NCBI GenBank assembly: GCA_013396995.1
Contig: VWZP01005658.1
Span: 4,540,352-4,604,351, forward strand
Direction of reading: 5' to 3'
Source of the DNA: Dicaeum eximium
Taxonomy: Eukaryota; Chordata; Aves; Passeriformes; Dicaeidae
Length of the DNA: 64,000 bases
Of this stretch, positions 1-13,500 are shown in pieces. Made by a program: the position numbers and the translations under genes. Numbering within the stretch: the stretch's first letter is position 1; each line of letters starts with the position of its first letter. The notes under the pieces are model-generated. The model did no database searches, had not been told where the DNA came from, and saw only the letters and a list, made by a program, of their open reading frames with translations.

Positions 1-1262
1 TTGGTTAGTTGACTAAAGTGTTAAGCTTTGTTCGTAGTACAAATTATAACTCTAACTCCTTTCAAAATGCAGTTGAAGAATTTTTGATCTTCCATAGTTA
101 TTTTAGTTTGTATGTCTTACCCAAGCATCTGTTGTACATTATGTGGATAACTTAGTATTTAAGGATTCAGCTGCTGTTTACTGGAGAGCTGTAAACTGCA
201 TCAGCTCCCATTTTTGTAAGGTGCATTTCTTAGGGTGAGGCTGCCTCTCAAGTAGAGTATCTCTTGTGTTTGTAAAGCACATGTTTGTAAAAATACAGAT
301 ATGTTCAAATAATACTGGAAGCTTTACAAGTGCATTACGTATGTAAGCTCATGGTAATGCATATTGAAGTAAAAGTCACAACCTTTTGGTTTTTACGTTC
401 ACAAAAGTGTGATAGCCCCAGACCTTTGGCTAAGTCACATATCATCTGTAAAGGGATCTGTTTGAGTTTCAGGGTGGTCTTTGAGTGACATGGGTTTTAT
501 GTTTTGGAGACAGGCAAAGAGGCTCTTGTATGTGGTGTCAGGCATGCCAGGTGGTGTGAGATGTCTCTGGCATGGTGCTGCAGCTCAGACATGGATCCTT
601 CCAAGTCCAGGGTGGAGCAAAATCCATCTAGCAATCCATCAGCCACACCATGGCTGTGGTCCTGGGTACCTGCAACAGTGAAGCAGAATCAGAGAAGCAA
701 AAATAAATACAGTGTGCAGGCATACCTGTGTACAGAAGCTCCTTGGAGACTGAGAATCCAAAAAGAACAACTTAGAAACCCTTTCCTTAAAGGAGGTACA
801 GAGACTAATGCTGAATCCTGATTAAGACTGTTTGGTGACAAGATGTCATAAAGTGCATTTTAGCAGGACTTTCTTATAGCCATTTAAAAAGATTTCAAGA
901 TTTTAAATTGCAAGTGTATTTAAATGGTCCTTCTTTCATTCTCAGTGGCTGCAGATTCTGCCTGTCTTGTTTCAAAAGCTGCCAATGGAGAAATTTTAGG
1001 AAATAGATTATTTTTATAGATGCTAAAGTAGAATATCTTAGGTAAAAGAGAAGGACTGGAAAGTAAATACAGGACTTATGTCCAAGACACCGTGGGCAGA
1101 AATTTTGATTCCATCCCTTGCAAGCTGGAAATGTTGTGTCTAAATTTTCCTTTTTAGTGATTGATTTTTAGCATGTGCAGCATATTATGAAATACGTTTT
1201 GAGAACAATGTGCCTGTAAGTATTTTATAATCTTTTTTTTCCTGATCTGTACATTTTCTTAG

Positions 1263-1306
1263 CCTTGTGTCAAGGAAAATATTTATTTCCTTGTGTCAAG
1301 GAAAAT
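1263..1306. repeat. Direct repeat of an 18-bp inverted-repeat unit
   Basis: CCTTGTGTCAAGGAAAAT occurs at 1263-1280 and again at 1289-1306, a 26-bp period. Each copy contains CCTTG-TGT-CAAGG. In the second copy the stem extends to 8 bp, TTTCCTTG (1286-1293) pairing with CAAGGAAA (1297-1304). Probably a local slippage duplication; no function is known to me. Confidence 0.8.
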
Positions 1307-2675
1307 GAACTGCCATCCTTTTCTGCTAATGGTCAACTGTCGCCCAGGCGGAGTTTTCATCTTTCCTAAGAAGTCGGATGTATTTTCAGATGGAATATTT
1401 TCTTAGAAGATACATTCATTCCTCTTCCTGGCCTGTTAAAGCTCTTCCAGTTTGAATGTTTCTTCAGTTTTAATTTCATTACTGCCAGTATGGCAGAGAT
1501 TGAACATTAGCTGGTGTTTTGTGTATGTGCAGCAATTTTTTACCTCTATTTTAGGCATATTGAATGAATCCCAAAAACTTTTACTATAATATTTGGAAAA
1601 AATTGACTGTTTGTAACTGATCTCAGTGTGTGAGAATCTCATGGTACTGTAACAAGAATAAGCCCTAGTGGTAAACATTGCCTTTTTAAGGTCTGTTCCC
1701 TTGTAGGGTTGATTTCTTCTTGCGGTAAATTGTTGAAAGTATGGCTCTAAAGTGCAGAAATTTTGAATTTCTGAGTGACTAAATAATGTTTGGCTTTCAA
1801 GTTCAGAAAATCCCCACTTTTTTCCTGTGTTTTTTGGCAGCTAGTTGGGATACAGTTGAAGATGATGCCTTTCAAGGTGTTTTTGTCATCGAGCTATTTA
1901 GAAACTTAATTTTTAATAACAGAGGTGTAAGGTGGCTCTTACTGGAGGATGTACTTGTTGTAAATAAGTTCATAAAGAGGCATTTTAGTCCTTTAGTAGC
2001 CTGTTTGGACCCAGGAGAGCCAGGCGAGTCACTTGCTAGGACAATAGCTCAGATGTCAGGATTTGGAATTATGTTTAATTGTTTTCTAGACAGGTCAGTC
2101 AGGGTTTTTTTCCCCTTAATTTTCTTCCTGTATTAGTTTACTTTATTTGATTCATTTATTGAGAGTGATTACATAGGGTGCTGAGGAAGATTTGCTTACA
2201 TTAATCTTTGCGCAGAGGTGAATTTGAAGTTTGGCCTCTCTCATGTGTCTCTTGCTTTTTCTGTCTGCCTTGCTGCATCTCTTGGTTTGCTTTTTGTGTT
2301 CTTACCAAAGCAGAGCTGGTTGAGCCTTGTCTTGTACAGAAAAGTACGTAGTTTCTGTGATGTTCAGGCAGTGACAAAGTTCACTTTCTTAGCTTTATAG
2401 CACTCAGTCTCTAAAGGTTGTCTGATGTGGTGCGTGTGATTGCTTCATTATGCTCTGTGATAAACTGCAAAATGCTGAGAGTGAGAAATGTGTGCATTTC
2501 TGACCTGCTGCCTTTAGCTCCTCAAAATGAAAGTTGTTGTCTTCACTCACAGGCACTGTAAATACAAGGAAGGGTTTGGTCAGAAGCGTAGATGCTTTTG
2601 GCTGGGTAGATAGTATCAGGGCTTGTGCACAGCCCTGCAAGTGTCTGCAGGCTCCTGGGGAGGCATTTGTTGTTT

Positions 2676-2740
2676 GAATAGAAGGAGCTGGACCGGGCGG
2701 CTGATGCCTGGAAGCGCAGCCTCCGCGCCAGCCGGGCCAC
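2676..2740. other. Small CpG-dense patch in AT-rich intron
   Basis: About six CpG dinucleotides fall within roughly 60 bases (for example GGACCGGGCGG and CTCCGCGCCAGCCGGGCC) in a region otherwise almost free of CpG. It is far too short for a CpG-island promoter. It could be a conserved intronic regulatory element or the remnant of a GC-rich insertion; the A-run at about 2780-2790 weakly suggests a retroposed fragment. Confidence 0.35.
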
Positions 2741-4383
2741 AGTCTTGCAATTGTTTGGCCACACTGGAGGGAAGAGGAAAAAAAAAAAAGGCATTCCAAG
2801 CAGTGCCAAATTTTCTTTGATATGTTAATCTTTTGATAACAGTTTGAAAAGCCCTTGGAGACTTTTTTTAGATTTTAGACAAAATAGTTCATTTGTCAGG
2901 ACTTCCCTTATAGATAGGGTCTCCGTTATTAAGAACTGCGTCGCTAACTCATGGTAACAAAAGCAAGTGCAGAGGACAGCTGCTGGACTGCTTGTTGGTA
3001 AGAGAAACTATTAGTTATCACAGGACTTTGTACAAAAATCTGAAATGAATGAAGTAGGGAGTGTTTAAGATACAAATGCGTAAGTTTACTCATGTATTTT
3101 AAGCAGGCAGATGATAAGAGCATTAGCAAAATTAATAACTACTCAATTTATGTGTAGCCATACATGGATTTTATTAAAGACTTCAGCTTTAATTTTTTTT
3201 TTTTAATATTATACTTTTATCTGGGAAATCTGGGTTTAAATTACCCGGTACTGTTGCAGGAGATATCAAAATTTTCTTCTTTTGGAGCTGTAATTTTTGT
3301 CTTGAAGCTATGAAACTTCCACTTACATTGAAAAACTGGAAGAATAAACAGATGGCAGCAACGTGTGTATTATTTCGTTTTTAAGGATTATGGAATTGGG
3401 ACAAATGTTGAGGGCAACAGAGCCAAGATTTTCTTTGCTTCCCACCCCAAAAATCAAACTCTAAGGGTAAAATTTGCACTGAAGTAGTTTACTAATTATG
3501 CCAGCTGTTAGAAAACTGACTTGAGGTAAGCCAGTAGTCCTTGGAAAGTGGCTTGCAGAACTCTTCAGGTGTACTGATGGAGACTTGCTCTGGTACTTTC
3601 AGAAGAATTTCCTTAATAAATACACCATGACTTCACTTGCACTTCTTATGCTGTTGCTACAAATGTTTATTTACAAATATTTTGGTACAATTGTTTGGTA
3701 TCCTGGTTGTTTAGTCAGGGTAGATGAACAAATATGGAGTGGTGTACTAATTGAGAAAAAGTGCAGCATTTTCTTAATTGTGAGGGATGCATATAGTTTT
3801 AAGCTCTGTACACTGCTGTAATTTCTTCAGTGATCCAATTTGTGATATATTTTAGCTCCACAATAGTACTAAATTAAGTTTGAAGCTACAGGTGCTGTCC
3901 TGCTCACAGCTGCACACTCTTCAGGACAGTAACAAATTGGAAATGCTGTTCAACTTAATTTTGTTATACTGTGTTTTGCAGAGTTGCAGATTACTGTTTA
4001 AGCTTGTGACTCAAATGTATGCTCTTACAAGTACTTACAGTTCAGATACTATTCAGTTGATCCCTAGACCATTTGTTAAGTTTATACCTACATTGTTACA
4101 AAATGTTGCAAGATATTTCATTCTATTAATCTCAGCGGCAAACTGCATTTTCTTTTGCAGACCTTTTTGATATTTCCTGCTACTCTGACTCTAGAATATG
4201 CTTAGCTATACAATAGCAACTCAATAAGTAAAAATTATGAGTGGAGTGATAGTAACTTTCAGCCTTTCCATTGGTTATAAATTTTCTTTATTTAAAAGGT
4301 TGCTATTTTCAATTTGTTAAAAGGGCGAGAGGATTTCTCTGGCTATTCACTCCAGGGCCGGAGAGAGGCTGAGTGGCAGCCTG

Positions 4384-4406
4384 TAATGTGCATCAGAGGC
4401 ACATTA
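4384..4406. repeat. Perfect 8-bp stem hairpin in a GC-richer intronic island
   Basis: TAATGTGC (4384-4391), a 7-nt spacer, then its exact reverse complement GCACATTA (4399-4406). It sits in a GC-richer segment, about 4320-4480, that stands out from its surroundings. This could be a conserved non-coding element, but conservation cannot be judged from one sequence. Confidence 0.4.
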
Positions 4407-7400
4407 TATTTGGATATTCCTGTGTTCATATTGCTTACTGCAAGTGGATTTCCAGCTCACTTTGACTAGTAGTAGAATGTCATACTCTTTCACTTGATCT
4501 GAAAAGACCAAGGTTTATATTTAAATCTTTAATTATTAAAGGTTTAAAGTAGTGAAATGTTTAATTCCACATCATATTATAGAAGGAAGGAAGTAAAACT
4601 CAAATGCAGATTGCTAAAGTCTCTTCTGAATTGGTAAGGTTTTTTCAGTCTGACCCAGCAGCCTGAAGTCAAGGAGGCAGCCCTGGGGAGTCCATGTGGT
4701 GGTGTTCAACCCCAGCTTTCAGCAGGGCAGTGGGAGACAACCCAAAGAACTTACCCTTTTGAACTCTTGGTGAACTCTTTCCAATTCTTGGGCTGATGAT
4801 GTGCCAGAAGGGATATGAGGAAGAGTGCAGTTCTGTGTTGTGGAATAGGAATCATTTTCATGACCCATCAACAAAGAAAGTATTTCTATAATGCTATAAT
4901 GCTTTTTTAAATTTAGAGATTTGAACTGGAGTTTAATATGGAAAATTAGCAGTAGTGTGTGCCACGTTGAGAATGTGTGTTAGTTGAAGGTTGTTCAGTA
5001 AACAAGTCTGTATAAAATAATGCAGATGGAGCTAATGATGTGAATCAGAATTAGCCTCCTAATTCTCTTCATGTATTCCCTGTCTGATTCTACCCAGCTG
5101 TTCAAAGAGCTTAGTGAAACACAGGAATTTTTGCTAGTGCTGGGATTTCCTTTCATACTTCTTCAAACCCACAACTTGATGTTCCTTCCCAGCAGTTGCA
5201 CTTATCTCTCATACTGCCATGATGTCCCGTAAGGTCCCTGTGCTGACATATTGGCCATATGGAAATCTCAGTTGAGATCCATTGATCTGGAAGTTGTTTG
5301 CATTTATTTTTCTGCCTGGTGCTTTCCTGTATCAAGTTACTACTTGATATATCCATCAAGGTTGGAGAGTTGCCTGCAGGACCCTTTTTGATGTTACTGT
5401 ACATCACAGCAGGGAAGTGTGTTTGTTTAAGAGCAGACTAGTTCAAATATGATTAACCTAATAATTCTTTCCTGGACCTGTGAACTCTATTAGGAGTATA
5501 ATTCTGTAAACACACAGAATTTTTTCTGGCTGCATCACTTCTTGATTGAAAATGTGATTTGTATGGAGTACATAAAGTTGTTTGATGTGATTAATTCAAG
5601 GATTGTCCTCAGGAGCTTTCTCAGCAGTCCTGTGTAGATTTAGGATTTAGGACAGATTTTAACTGGTTTTATGTATTATCTATCTCTTTCCCAGGATAGA
5701 AAGCTCCTTACTTAGGAAAAGTGGCAGTTTAAACAAAAGTGTGGTTTAGAATGTTAATGACTTATGTGGCTTAATTTCCAAATAAATCTGCAGTAAAATT
5801 ATAGTATAGCAATAGAAAATTTTCAGCTTGGCAAGGCAAGGGAAGTGTGAGCTGGTGTTCCAGTGAAAGGAGGCAGTTGTTGCCAAGTTAGCTTCCTTCC
5901 ATTCAGAACAAAATGCCAACTGTATTGGGCACTCAATTTATGAAGTACTGACCTTCTCACCTGAGGCTCAGCTCTGTGCTGTGATGCAGTTCTCTCTTTG
6001 AGTGTGTTTCTTCTACTAGGACCTTATTCAGCAGTGGGAATAGAGTTCTGAGGAAATCCAGTTTTGGGTAGCAAAAGAAACCTTTCCTGTTTAGTTCCTG
6101 CTTCATTTATTGGGTTAACTGGGAAGGAGATGGTAGGTGGCAGAAAACACGTGTGGATGTGATGCTGTTGATAAGCTGCAGGAGAAGGGAGGAGGGACCC
6201 TTTGGAGCTGGCATTGCTGGTGAATGTAAGTGCATGGGTCCAGGGGCTGGCTTTGAGAGGATCTGGCTTGTAGTCTGTTGATTTGGTCTGTGAAATGTTG
6301 GGGAGTTAATAACGGAGATGTTGGTAGTGATTGTACCTATTGTGCTACCTAATACTAGTAACAGCCTGAAAAGGGATAATTAGAGTAGCTGCTTGTGCTG
6401 TGACTTAATACTTGATGACTGGTTATAAGCTGTGGTAGTAAGTGCTGTCTTCTGAGAGATTTATGTATGTGCAGTAAATTAAATTGAAGTCTGTCTTGGC
6501 AGGTGAGCACTGGCTATTTAGTGATTTAATTGTGGTAGTTGTTTGTTCCTGTGCATCAGTTATAAATTGTATACAATTAATATGTACAGGGATGCCCAAA
6601 TGAAGGTTAGATGCAGTTTTAGTTTCAAAAATTTGGCTTTTTGACAGGGTACTTTTGATTTTACTTGCTTGCATGATGAGGAAAATTTTGATAAGCCTCA
6701 CAGTGTATTGTAGCCTTTGTTTGTAGCTCTCACCTTTTGGAGTAGGGATCTCTGTACACTACATTCATCTTGTAGACAGTGCCATATTTTTTCCATGCCT
6801 TTTCTTATTCATGAAAATTGTGATTGTAATCTGTTCTCAAAGCACCTTTCCAGATTAGCAACCGTGAGAGATTTTGATGCAAATTGAATAGTAGAGGAAT
6901 TAGAAAGAAGGGGAAAGACTGACCAAAAAGCATGTGTTGATTTAGAAATAATAAACTGGGGTCTAAACGTTTTAAAGTATGTATTTATTCTACTCAGATG
7001 AAGAGTGTAGATCTCAGGGGTGCTGTGCCTTTCCTCTTGAAGGTTAGCCTGACTTCTGAAAGCATCAGATTGGAGCTGTTACATATAGAGTGATACAAAT
7101 GTGTAATATCAACCCACTTTTAAGCTTTTTTTTTTACAGGATTAATTTACATTTCATTTACATGAAGCTTGTAGAATGTAGCCAAGTTAAACTGGTACAA
7201 GCTTCTTCCCCCTCTTTGAAAGCCTGATGTTTCTGCAGGATTTCACTTGTATTCATCTGATGTTCAATTATAAAGCTCTATAGACCTCCTTGGATAGTTA
7301 GTTCTAGAAACTAGTAACAGTGCAAATTGAAGATAAATATTAATATTTTGTCAGTGTTGTGTTTTATGTATGCACTTACCAAAACTAACTTGAAATGACC

Positions 7401-7460
7401 TAACACTTACGTGTAAAGTCAGTAATATTGCTTCAGTTTTTAATTCTTGTCTTGTTGAAG

Positions 7461-7554
7461 GTCTTCCATATCTCAAGTCGAGAAGTTCCATATCATACTA
7501 AACATGGAGAAGGAAGAAAAGAAATATGTCAATAAAGCAGAGGAAGATGAGATG
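7461..7554 (+). CDS. ATP13A3: ATP13A3 coding exon 1 (5' UTR end plus residues 1-17)
   Basis: The acceptor AG is at 7459-7460. The 43 untranslated bases (7461-7503) contain no ATG. Coding starts at 7504 and reads MEKEEKKYVNKAEEDEM to 7554, with donor GTAAGG. The charged N-terminus has the same length as I recall for human. A second possible acceptor (CAAG at about 7474-7477) would only shorten the UTR. Confidence 0.85.
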
Positions 7555-10500
7555 GTAAGGAATTCTTTTAATCTCTTTTTATACAATGAAAGAAACACAT
7601 TTTCAGTGTTTTCTGTTTAAAGGGGGCATATTACATTGGGAAGTGGATTGTCTCAGTTTAAATCAATTTAGCAATTTTATAAGATTATCCTTGGCAATAT
7701 CTTTGGTATTAAGAAATTAGTCTTGGGATAGGAAAGGTTTTTGTTAAGGTCAGTAGCTCAATAGATAACACATTTTGGTGCTTAACATGCCTACTTTTAC
7801 ACATGAAAATGGAAACAAAATGAGTTGTGTTTTGGATTTTTTTATTATTACTATTATTTTGTTGTTCTTTGGTTAGTTGGGGTTTCTTTCCTCCAAATCC
7901 TGGGGATTTTTTGTTCTTTTTTAAAACAGGTTAATGCTTCATAATGTGATTCAAAGCAGTAAGCTTTGACAGGAAAGTACTAGCAGCTAATCTTTCAATT
8001 CCTAGCCCACTTGGGGTTCATAGGGATTTTTCTAGTCCATTTGGTATATATAGGAGTTTTTGTTTCCAAAAATGATAGGTTTCTGTGAACTGAAGTTCTT
8101 GTTCTGTCCTTGTGCACACTGCTAGGAAAAGCAGTTCTTCACTGGACAGCTCTAATACAGAAAGTAAGCCAAATGCATCTTAGAACAGGAGATGCTTATG
8201 GTCACTAAATTTAATATTTTTTTGAGGAAATTATTTTATTTTGTCCTAAAAAGAAGCATTAACTTCTCTCAATGTCTTTCACTCTCCTATTTTTACTACA
8301 AAAGAGTGTTTTGGAGGGAAGAGAGAATGGGCTTTATTTCTGTTTTTGTCATCAGAGAAGGTGGCAAACCAAACTTTTGAAAAGCCTTTTCTTAGGAAAT
8401 GAGTTTAAACAGTTTCTAACACTGTTTAATGAAAGTTTAAAAATTCTGAGAAGTTCATGTCAATATGAACAATGGGTGGGACTCAATGGGAAACTTTATT
8501 GCTCTTTTACAGCAGGAAATATGATCTAATGATGTAATGTGAAACTCAGGAATGTAACACAGTGTCCAGTAAATCACTAAATTATTTTCTGTTCCTGGCT
8601 GTCATCAAGTTAAGTTGGTGCTTGCACACTGAATACTTGGGTTTTTTTCCTTGGGAGAAGGATTTTTCTAACTGGTGCAAGTTACAGAACCTTTAAGTGT
8701 GGCTTGTAATTTAAGTAGCATTTCTTGTTAAATGGCAGGCAAAATAAGCAAAGTTCCCTACTAAAACATGATGTTTGATATATTTAGGGGCATTTTTAGA
8801 ATATACAAAATTCAGCCTATAGCAGTAACGAAAAACTGTGAATGCTAGCTAATCAAATGCTATGTCATAAAATCAGCATTTGACAAAACCACATGCTTTT
8901 GCTCTTAAATGTTCAGCTGACTCGTGCTGTGTCATGGTCAAAAATGTTGTTGTTCACCGAGAGTTAAGGCAGGTTGTGTTGCAACCTCAGTCCTCAGGGA
9001 GCAGTGCAGAGGGGAGATGGTCTTGCAATGAAATGTTTTACACAGTCTGGATGATCTGCCTCTGTCAGGCTTCTGTTGATGGTTATATTTCTGACTAAGC
9101 AAAACAATGTTCCTTTTTGCTTCCACTCCACCATGTATTAAGTGTTCCAAATCTTTGCCTCCCAAAAGAAAAGAAAAGATAAAATGGCTTTGAAATTTGA
9201 TTTGCTTTAAATACTGCGCATTATGAAAAATTCATGTCGGCATCCCGAGCCACAGAATTAAGAGAATCATCATTCCTTGTTTCTGCTCCCGTGCAGGAGA
9301 TCTATGGCTATGATCTGTGTCGCTGGAAGTTGGTGCTAGTTACTGTAGGAGTGATCTGTTCAGGTGGCTTTCTTCTCCTCCTCCTCTACTGGATGCCCCA
9401 GTGGCGCGTGAAAGCAACGTGCAGAAGGACTACACTTAAGGACTGTGAGGTGGTTCTGCTGAGAACGACTGTAAGTGTGCAGGGATGTGCTTCTGCTGCT
9501 GGCAGCTCCTTGTGCTTGCTGGAGTACCCCAGTCCTTGCCTTGCAGTGTAGATGTGGTTGTGTTTTACAGCAGTGCAGAACGGGGCTCCTGGAGACTGTG
9601 TGTAGCTTTGCTGCCTCTGTGGGGAGACTGCCAGCTGTTTGCAGTGGGCATAGCAAATAGTCTATTTTTCAGTTTTAAGAATCAAATACCTGAATGCTGT
9701 TGTCATCAACAGTTACAGAACAAATACCTTGTTCATATAAGCTGAAACATGGTTTCCCCTCCCTTGTTCAGCAAAGATGTATTTGTTGAAGCGTAACTGC
9801 TGACCCAAGTGCAAAAATAAGCTTTTAGAATTGTGGAAAGAAAATTATTTTAAAGGTAGCTGATATTAACATGGAGATATGTTCTGTAATTCTGTATGGG
9901 TTCTGCTAATCTATGATCTGTGATTTTGCTACAGCTGTTGTAGTAAAATGCTGTTTAAATGCTCTTTCAGCTAACTCATTTTCCCCTCTCTTTTTAAGGA
10001 TGAATTCAAGATATGGTTTTGTGCAAAGGTTCGCATTATGCCTTCATTGGGAGTCAGTCCTTTACAGAATCCTAACCCTATCCTGCACAAGGTTTCAAAT
10101 GGCCATGCTGCTCATTTCTCTGAATCTGCTGCAGAAGAGAATAAAAATGATTCAAAAAAACATTTGCCTGTAAGTAAACTTGCAATACTATGCTGGCTAA
10201 TTCTCAAGTAGCTCAAGTTGAGAATAAACACACACACAGTACAGTACATGTGAGCTGCTACTTTTGTTTGAAAGGCTAACTTACTCTTTGGGTGGAATAG
10301 AAATCTCAGTAACCTGTTACTGGAAGCTGTGGAAAGCTTGAAAGATTATGTTGAAAGCAAAGTATTCATTTTTCAGTGAAGCTTTTCTAAAGTCACTTTC
10401 TGTCAGCTCTCAGAATAAAGTTAGTCAGAAGAGAGGTGTTAAGTGGTACCAGTTTGACATCTATGTTTTGTTGCTGTTACAGATTCGTTATTTCACGCAT

Positions 10501-13500
10501 CACAGTGTGAAGTATTTTTGGAATGATTCAGTTCAAAGTTTTGATGTTGTACGGTAAGAATACTTTTTCTTATGTGTTGTGCTTCAAACTGCATTTAATA
10601 AAAATAAAATAGTATGCGTAAGAACATGCTGAAAATTGATATTATTTTCTGACCAGCTGTTTTAGCTCATTGAATCTTTGTTTGAACCTAGTGAGGGCAG
10701 GGAGATTTTAACTCGGTGTGAATTTGGAAGGAAGGTGTTTGTTTAATCTGCCTTTATCAAGTGTGATTTGTGTAGTGTAGGGTGACAGGCTGCATGCTTC
10801 TGCAGGCTTTTTTGCATGTTTTTGGAGTGTTACTTGAGAATCAGAGCACCTGTTCATAGACAGTAGTACTTCTATAAACACTCAAAAACTCTGCTTATGG
10901 TGGAATAACTTACTTTTTTGTGTTGCTGAGCTAGACCCAAGAGGAGTATCTAGGAAGAAGGGGAATTCACCAAATACCTTTTTTGCTCATCTTTGTGCAG
11001 GTCTGTTTCTATGTTTCAGTGCAGTTGAGCTGGATCTGATCCGTCTTTTGTTACTCTTCAGGTCTATTGCACTGATAAAAATGTCTTTTAGTGGGTAGCT
11101 CTAACCTGTGATGCACTGTATTTTCTTTTATCCAGCAACACTGTTGCATGATGTTAGGGTTGAAGAAGAAAGTTTTTCTTTCTGTGATAAGGTCTTCTCA
11201 TAGTGCCACAAGTTAAATGTGCACAGGCTTCTCCATTTTTAGCAACTGCCCATTAAAACAATAAATTCAGATCACAAATAAAATCTCCTTTAAACTTAAA
11301 TCAGTGTTCACTGCATTGACCCATCATGTGGAGATGGGTTTTTTCTAAAAAACTGTGTGCAAATAATATGGAAAGTTATCAGCAATGAAAACAATTTTAA
11401 GAAATTATTATAACACAAGCAATTACAACACTGAGTGGCCCCATCTGGGAGAGTGGAAACATCTCAGTTCAGGAGTAAGTAATTAAAAGCTTTGTATGCA
11501 TTTTTTGTGTTAAGCCTCCCTTGAAATACAGTTGTGCAGGTAGTGACACTTAGCATTTTGCATTGCAGGCTCCTGTTTTCATGCCTGTAGTGCTCCTAAT
11601 TTAAACTGCTCAAAGAGAATAGCTCCCACAGATGAGATTAAGAAACTGTACTTGTATGTTAAGAACAGGTATTGGGAAAAAAATAATATGATTCCATGTG
11701 TTTATAAAAAAATGTTGTTCCTTAGCATTAAAGCAGTGACTTGAAAGTTGGCATTTGTGGCTATTTGACTGTGCCTTTTGATGTTCTTGTGATAACTCAA
11801 CCAATTTATAAGCCCTGGAAAAATCTCAGATATGCCTGTGAAGTTATGTGAGGATTTATTCAATCACATATTTGCTGATAAGCCAAACTTTCATTTGTTT
11901 GATGTATTGGCCATGACTGAGCCTGGCCACTTGTTTAGTCAGGTACAGTAGCTGAGCTGGACATGATTATTTAGCTATTGAATAATAAAGAGGAGAAAGA
12001 ACTGGATCTGAGACATACTGGATACTCTTAGAACACGAAGTCACTTTTCCACAAGGTCAGATAAAAGTGCCAGTTTGTTATAACTTTCCTCTAGAGTGTA
12101 TGGTCATGTAGTGAAGTACTAGATACCACGTGTAAAATAATATCTGAGCTTGTGAATGATAAATATTCTGAAAAGATGTCTTAAAAATTTTGTTCTTCTC
12201 CAAGATACATTTTCTTATTCTGCCCTTCAGTTTATATGTATAAACCAAAAATTTATATTACCTAATAACATGGTAGAGAATCAAGTTAATATTCATAAAG
12301 AGTCAGTCTGTGAGACAGAGGTCTTTATAGTAAAACCCTTAAAGCAGGCAGCACTCTTGTAGCTGTGACCTAAGCACAGCACTGCCTCACGAAGAGCATT
12401 CACTTCGGGCTGCCCATTACACAAGTCCTCAGAGACAGAGGTTTGATCACATAATGAAAGTCTCAGCACAACACAAAAGGGGGGCAAAGTAAGATTTCTT
12501 GGGTAAGTAATTCAGTTATGAGAGCCTGTGTTTCGTATCATTGTTCTTTATATATTACCATAATATTAAGATCACTTTTAAACACAGGAAATGCAAGTGT
12601 AATTGTTCTTGGACTAAGTCAGACTTGGTCACATAGCCAAAGAGGATGCAACTCTGACCTTGGATGTCTGTTTTGTTTTAGCTACTGTCAGCTGAATTTC
12701 TGAGTGGGTTGATGAGTGCTTTATATAATCAACTCTGCACACAGGGTTTTGTTGTGTTGTTTTTTTTTTAATACCCTGGGAATTCAGTCTGTAGCAGTAG
12801 CGTAAAATGCAGAAAATGTTGTGCTAGAAGCTCTAGAAGCTCTGTCTTTGCGTGGACATTGCACACATAGGTATGCATATTTGCATACAGAGCACTTAAA
12901 TTTAGGAACCCTCCTTAAATTCACTGTTACATTTCTTTTCCTACAGGAAAAGAAGTTATTCATAGTAGAGTGAGAAGAAAGACACAGCTATTAACAGAGT
13001 TTGGTGTATTTTTTAATCTAAAATAGATTTCTTAAAATCCTTGAATGTAAAACGTTTTAGAGAAATCTGGTAAACCTAGGGCCAGGTTAACACATGATTT
13101 TCATCCTCTGTTCTTGTACAAGCAGTTGGTGGAAACTTGATCCTAGGCTTTGCAGCAGTGAGGATATTTAAAGCTTTCCCTGTGTTTCTCTGAGGAAATC
13201 TAGAGAATGGAAATAATTGTTACTAAATATGCACAATAAAGAGTTGGGTTTTTTCTTTTTTTTCCACTGGGACAACTCTGAATACTTTTTGACAGATACC
13301 TTAATAGATATCCAGTATAAAAAACATTAGTGTGGAATAATGCTGTTTTTGTCATGATGTCTGTGAAAGACTTTTGGAAGGTGATGTGCATCCAAAGTAT
13401 GTCCACGAGAAAATGCCTGGATATTGGGTAGCATACATCTGATTTACTGAGTTTGATATTTAACACAATCCCATAGCTGTAAACATAACAATATTTTAGG

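Larger units (their letters stand above)
1..7460. other. Non-coding sequence upstream of first ATP13A3 coding exon, probably intron 1
   Basis: AT-rich sequence with no exon I can support. The next exon begins after a splice acceptor at 7459-7460 and carries the start codon, so at least one 5' untranslated exon must lie further left, and this stretch is most simply intron. There is no CpG island or promoter. Short open frames (for example around 481-821 and 1786-2136) have no recognisable protein similarity. Local oddities are listed separately: an 18-bp direct repeat of a small hairpin (1263-1306), a CpG-dense patch (about 2676-2740) and a short hairpin in a GC-richer island (about 4320-4480). 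Confidence 0.6.

Noticed and set aside
481..821. Overlapping frames near the left end
   Set aside because: No similarity, no splice support; the segment is GC-richer intron, perhaps an old repeat.
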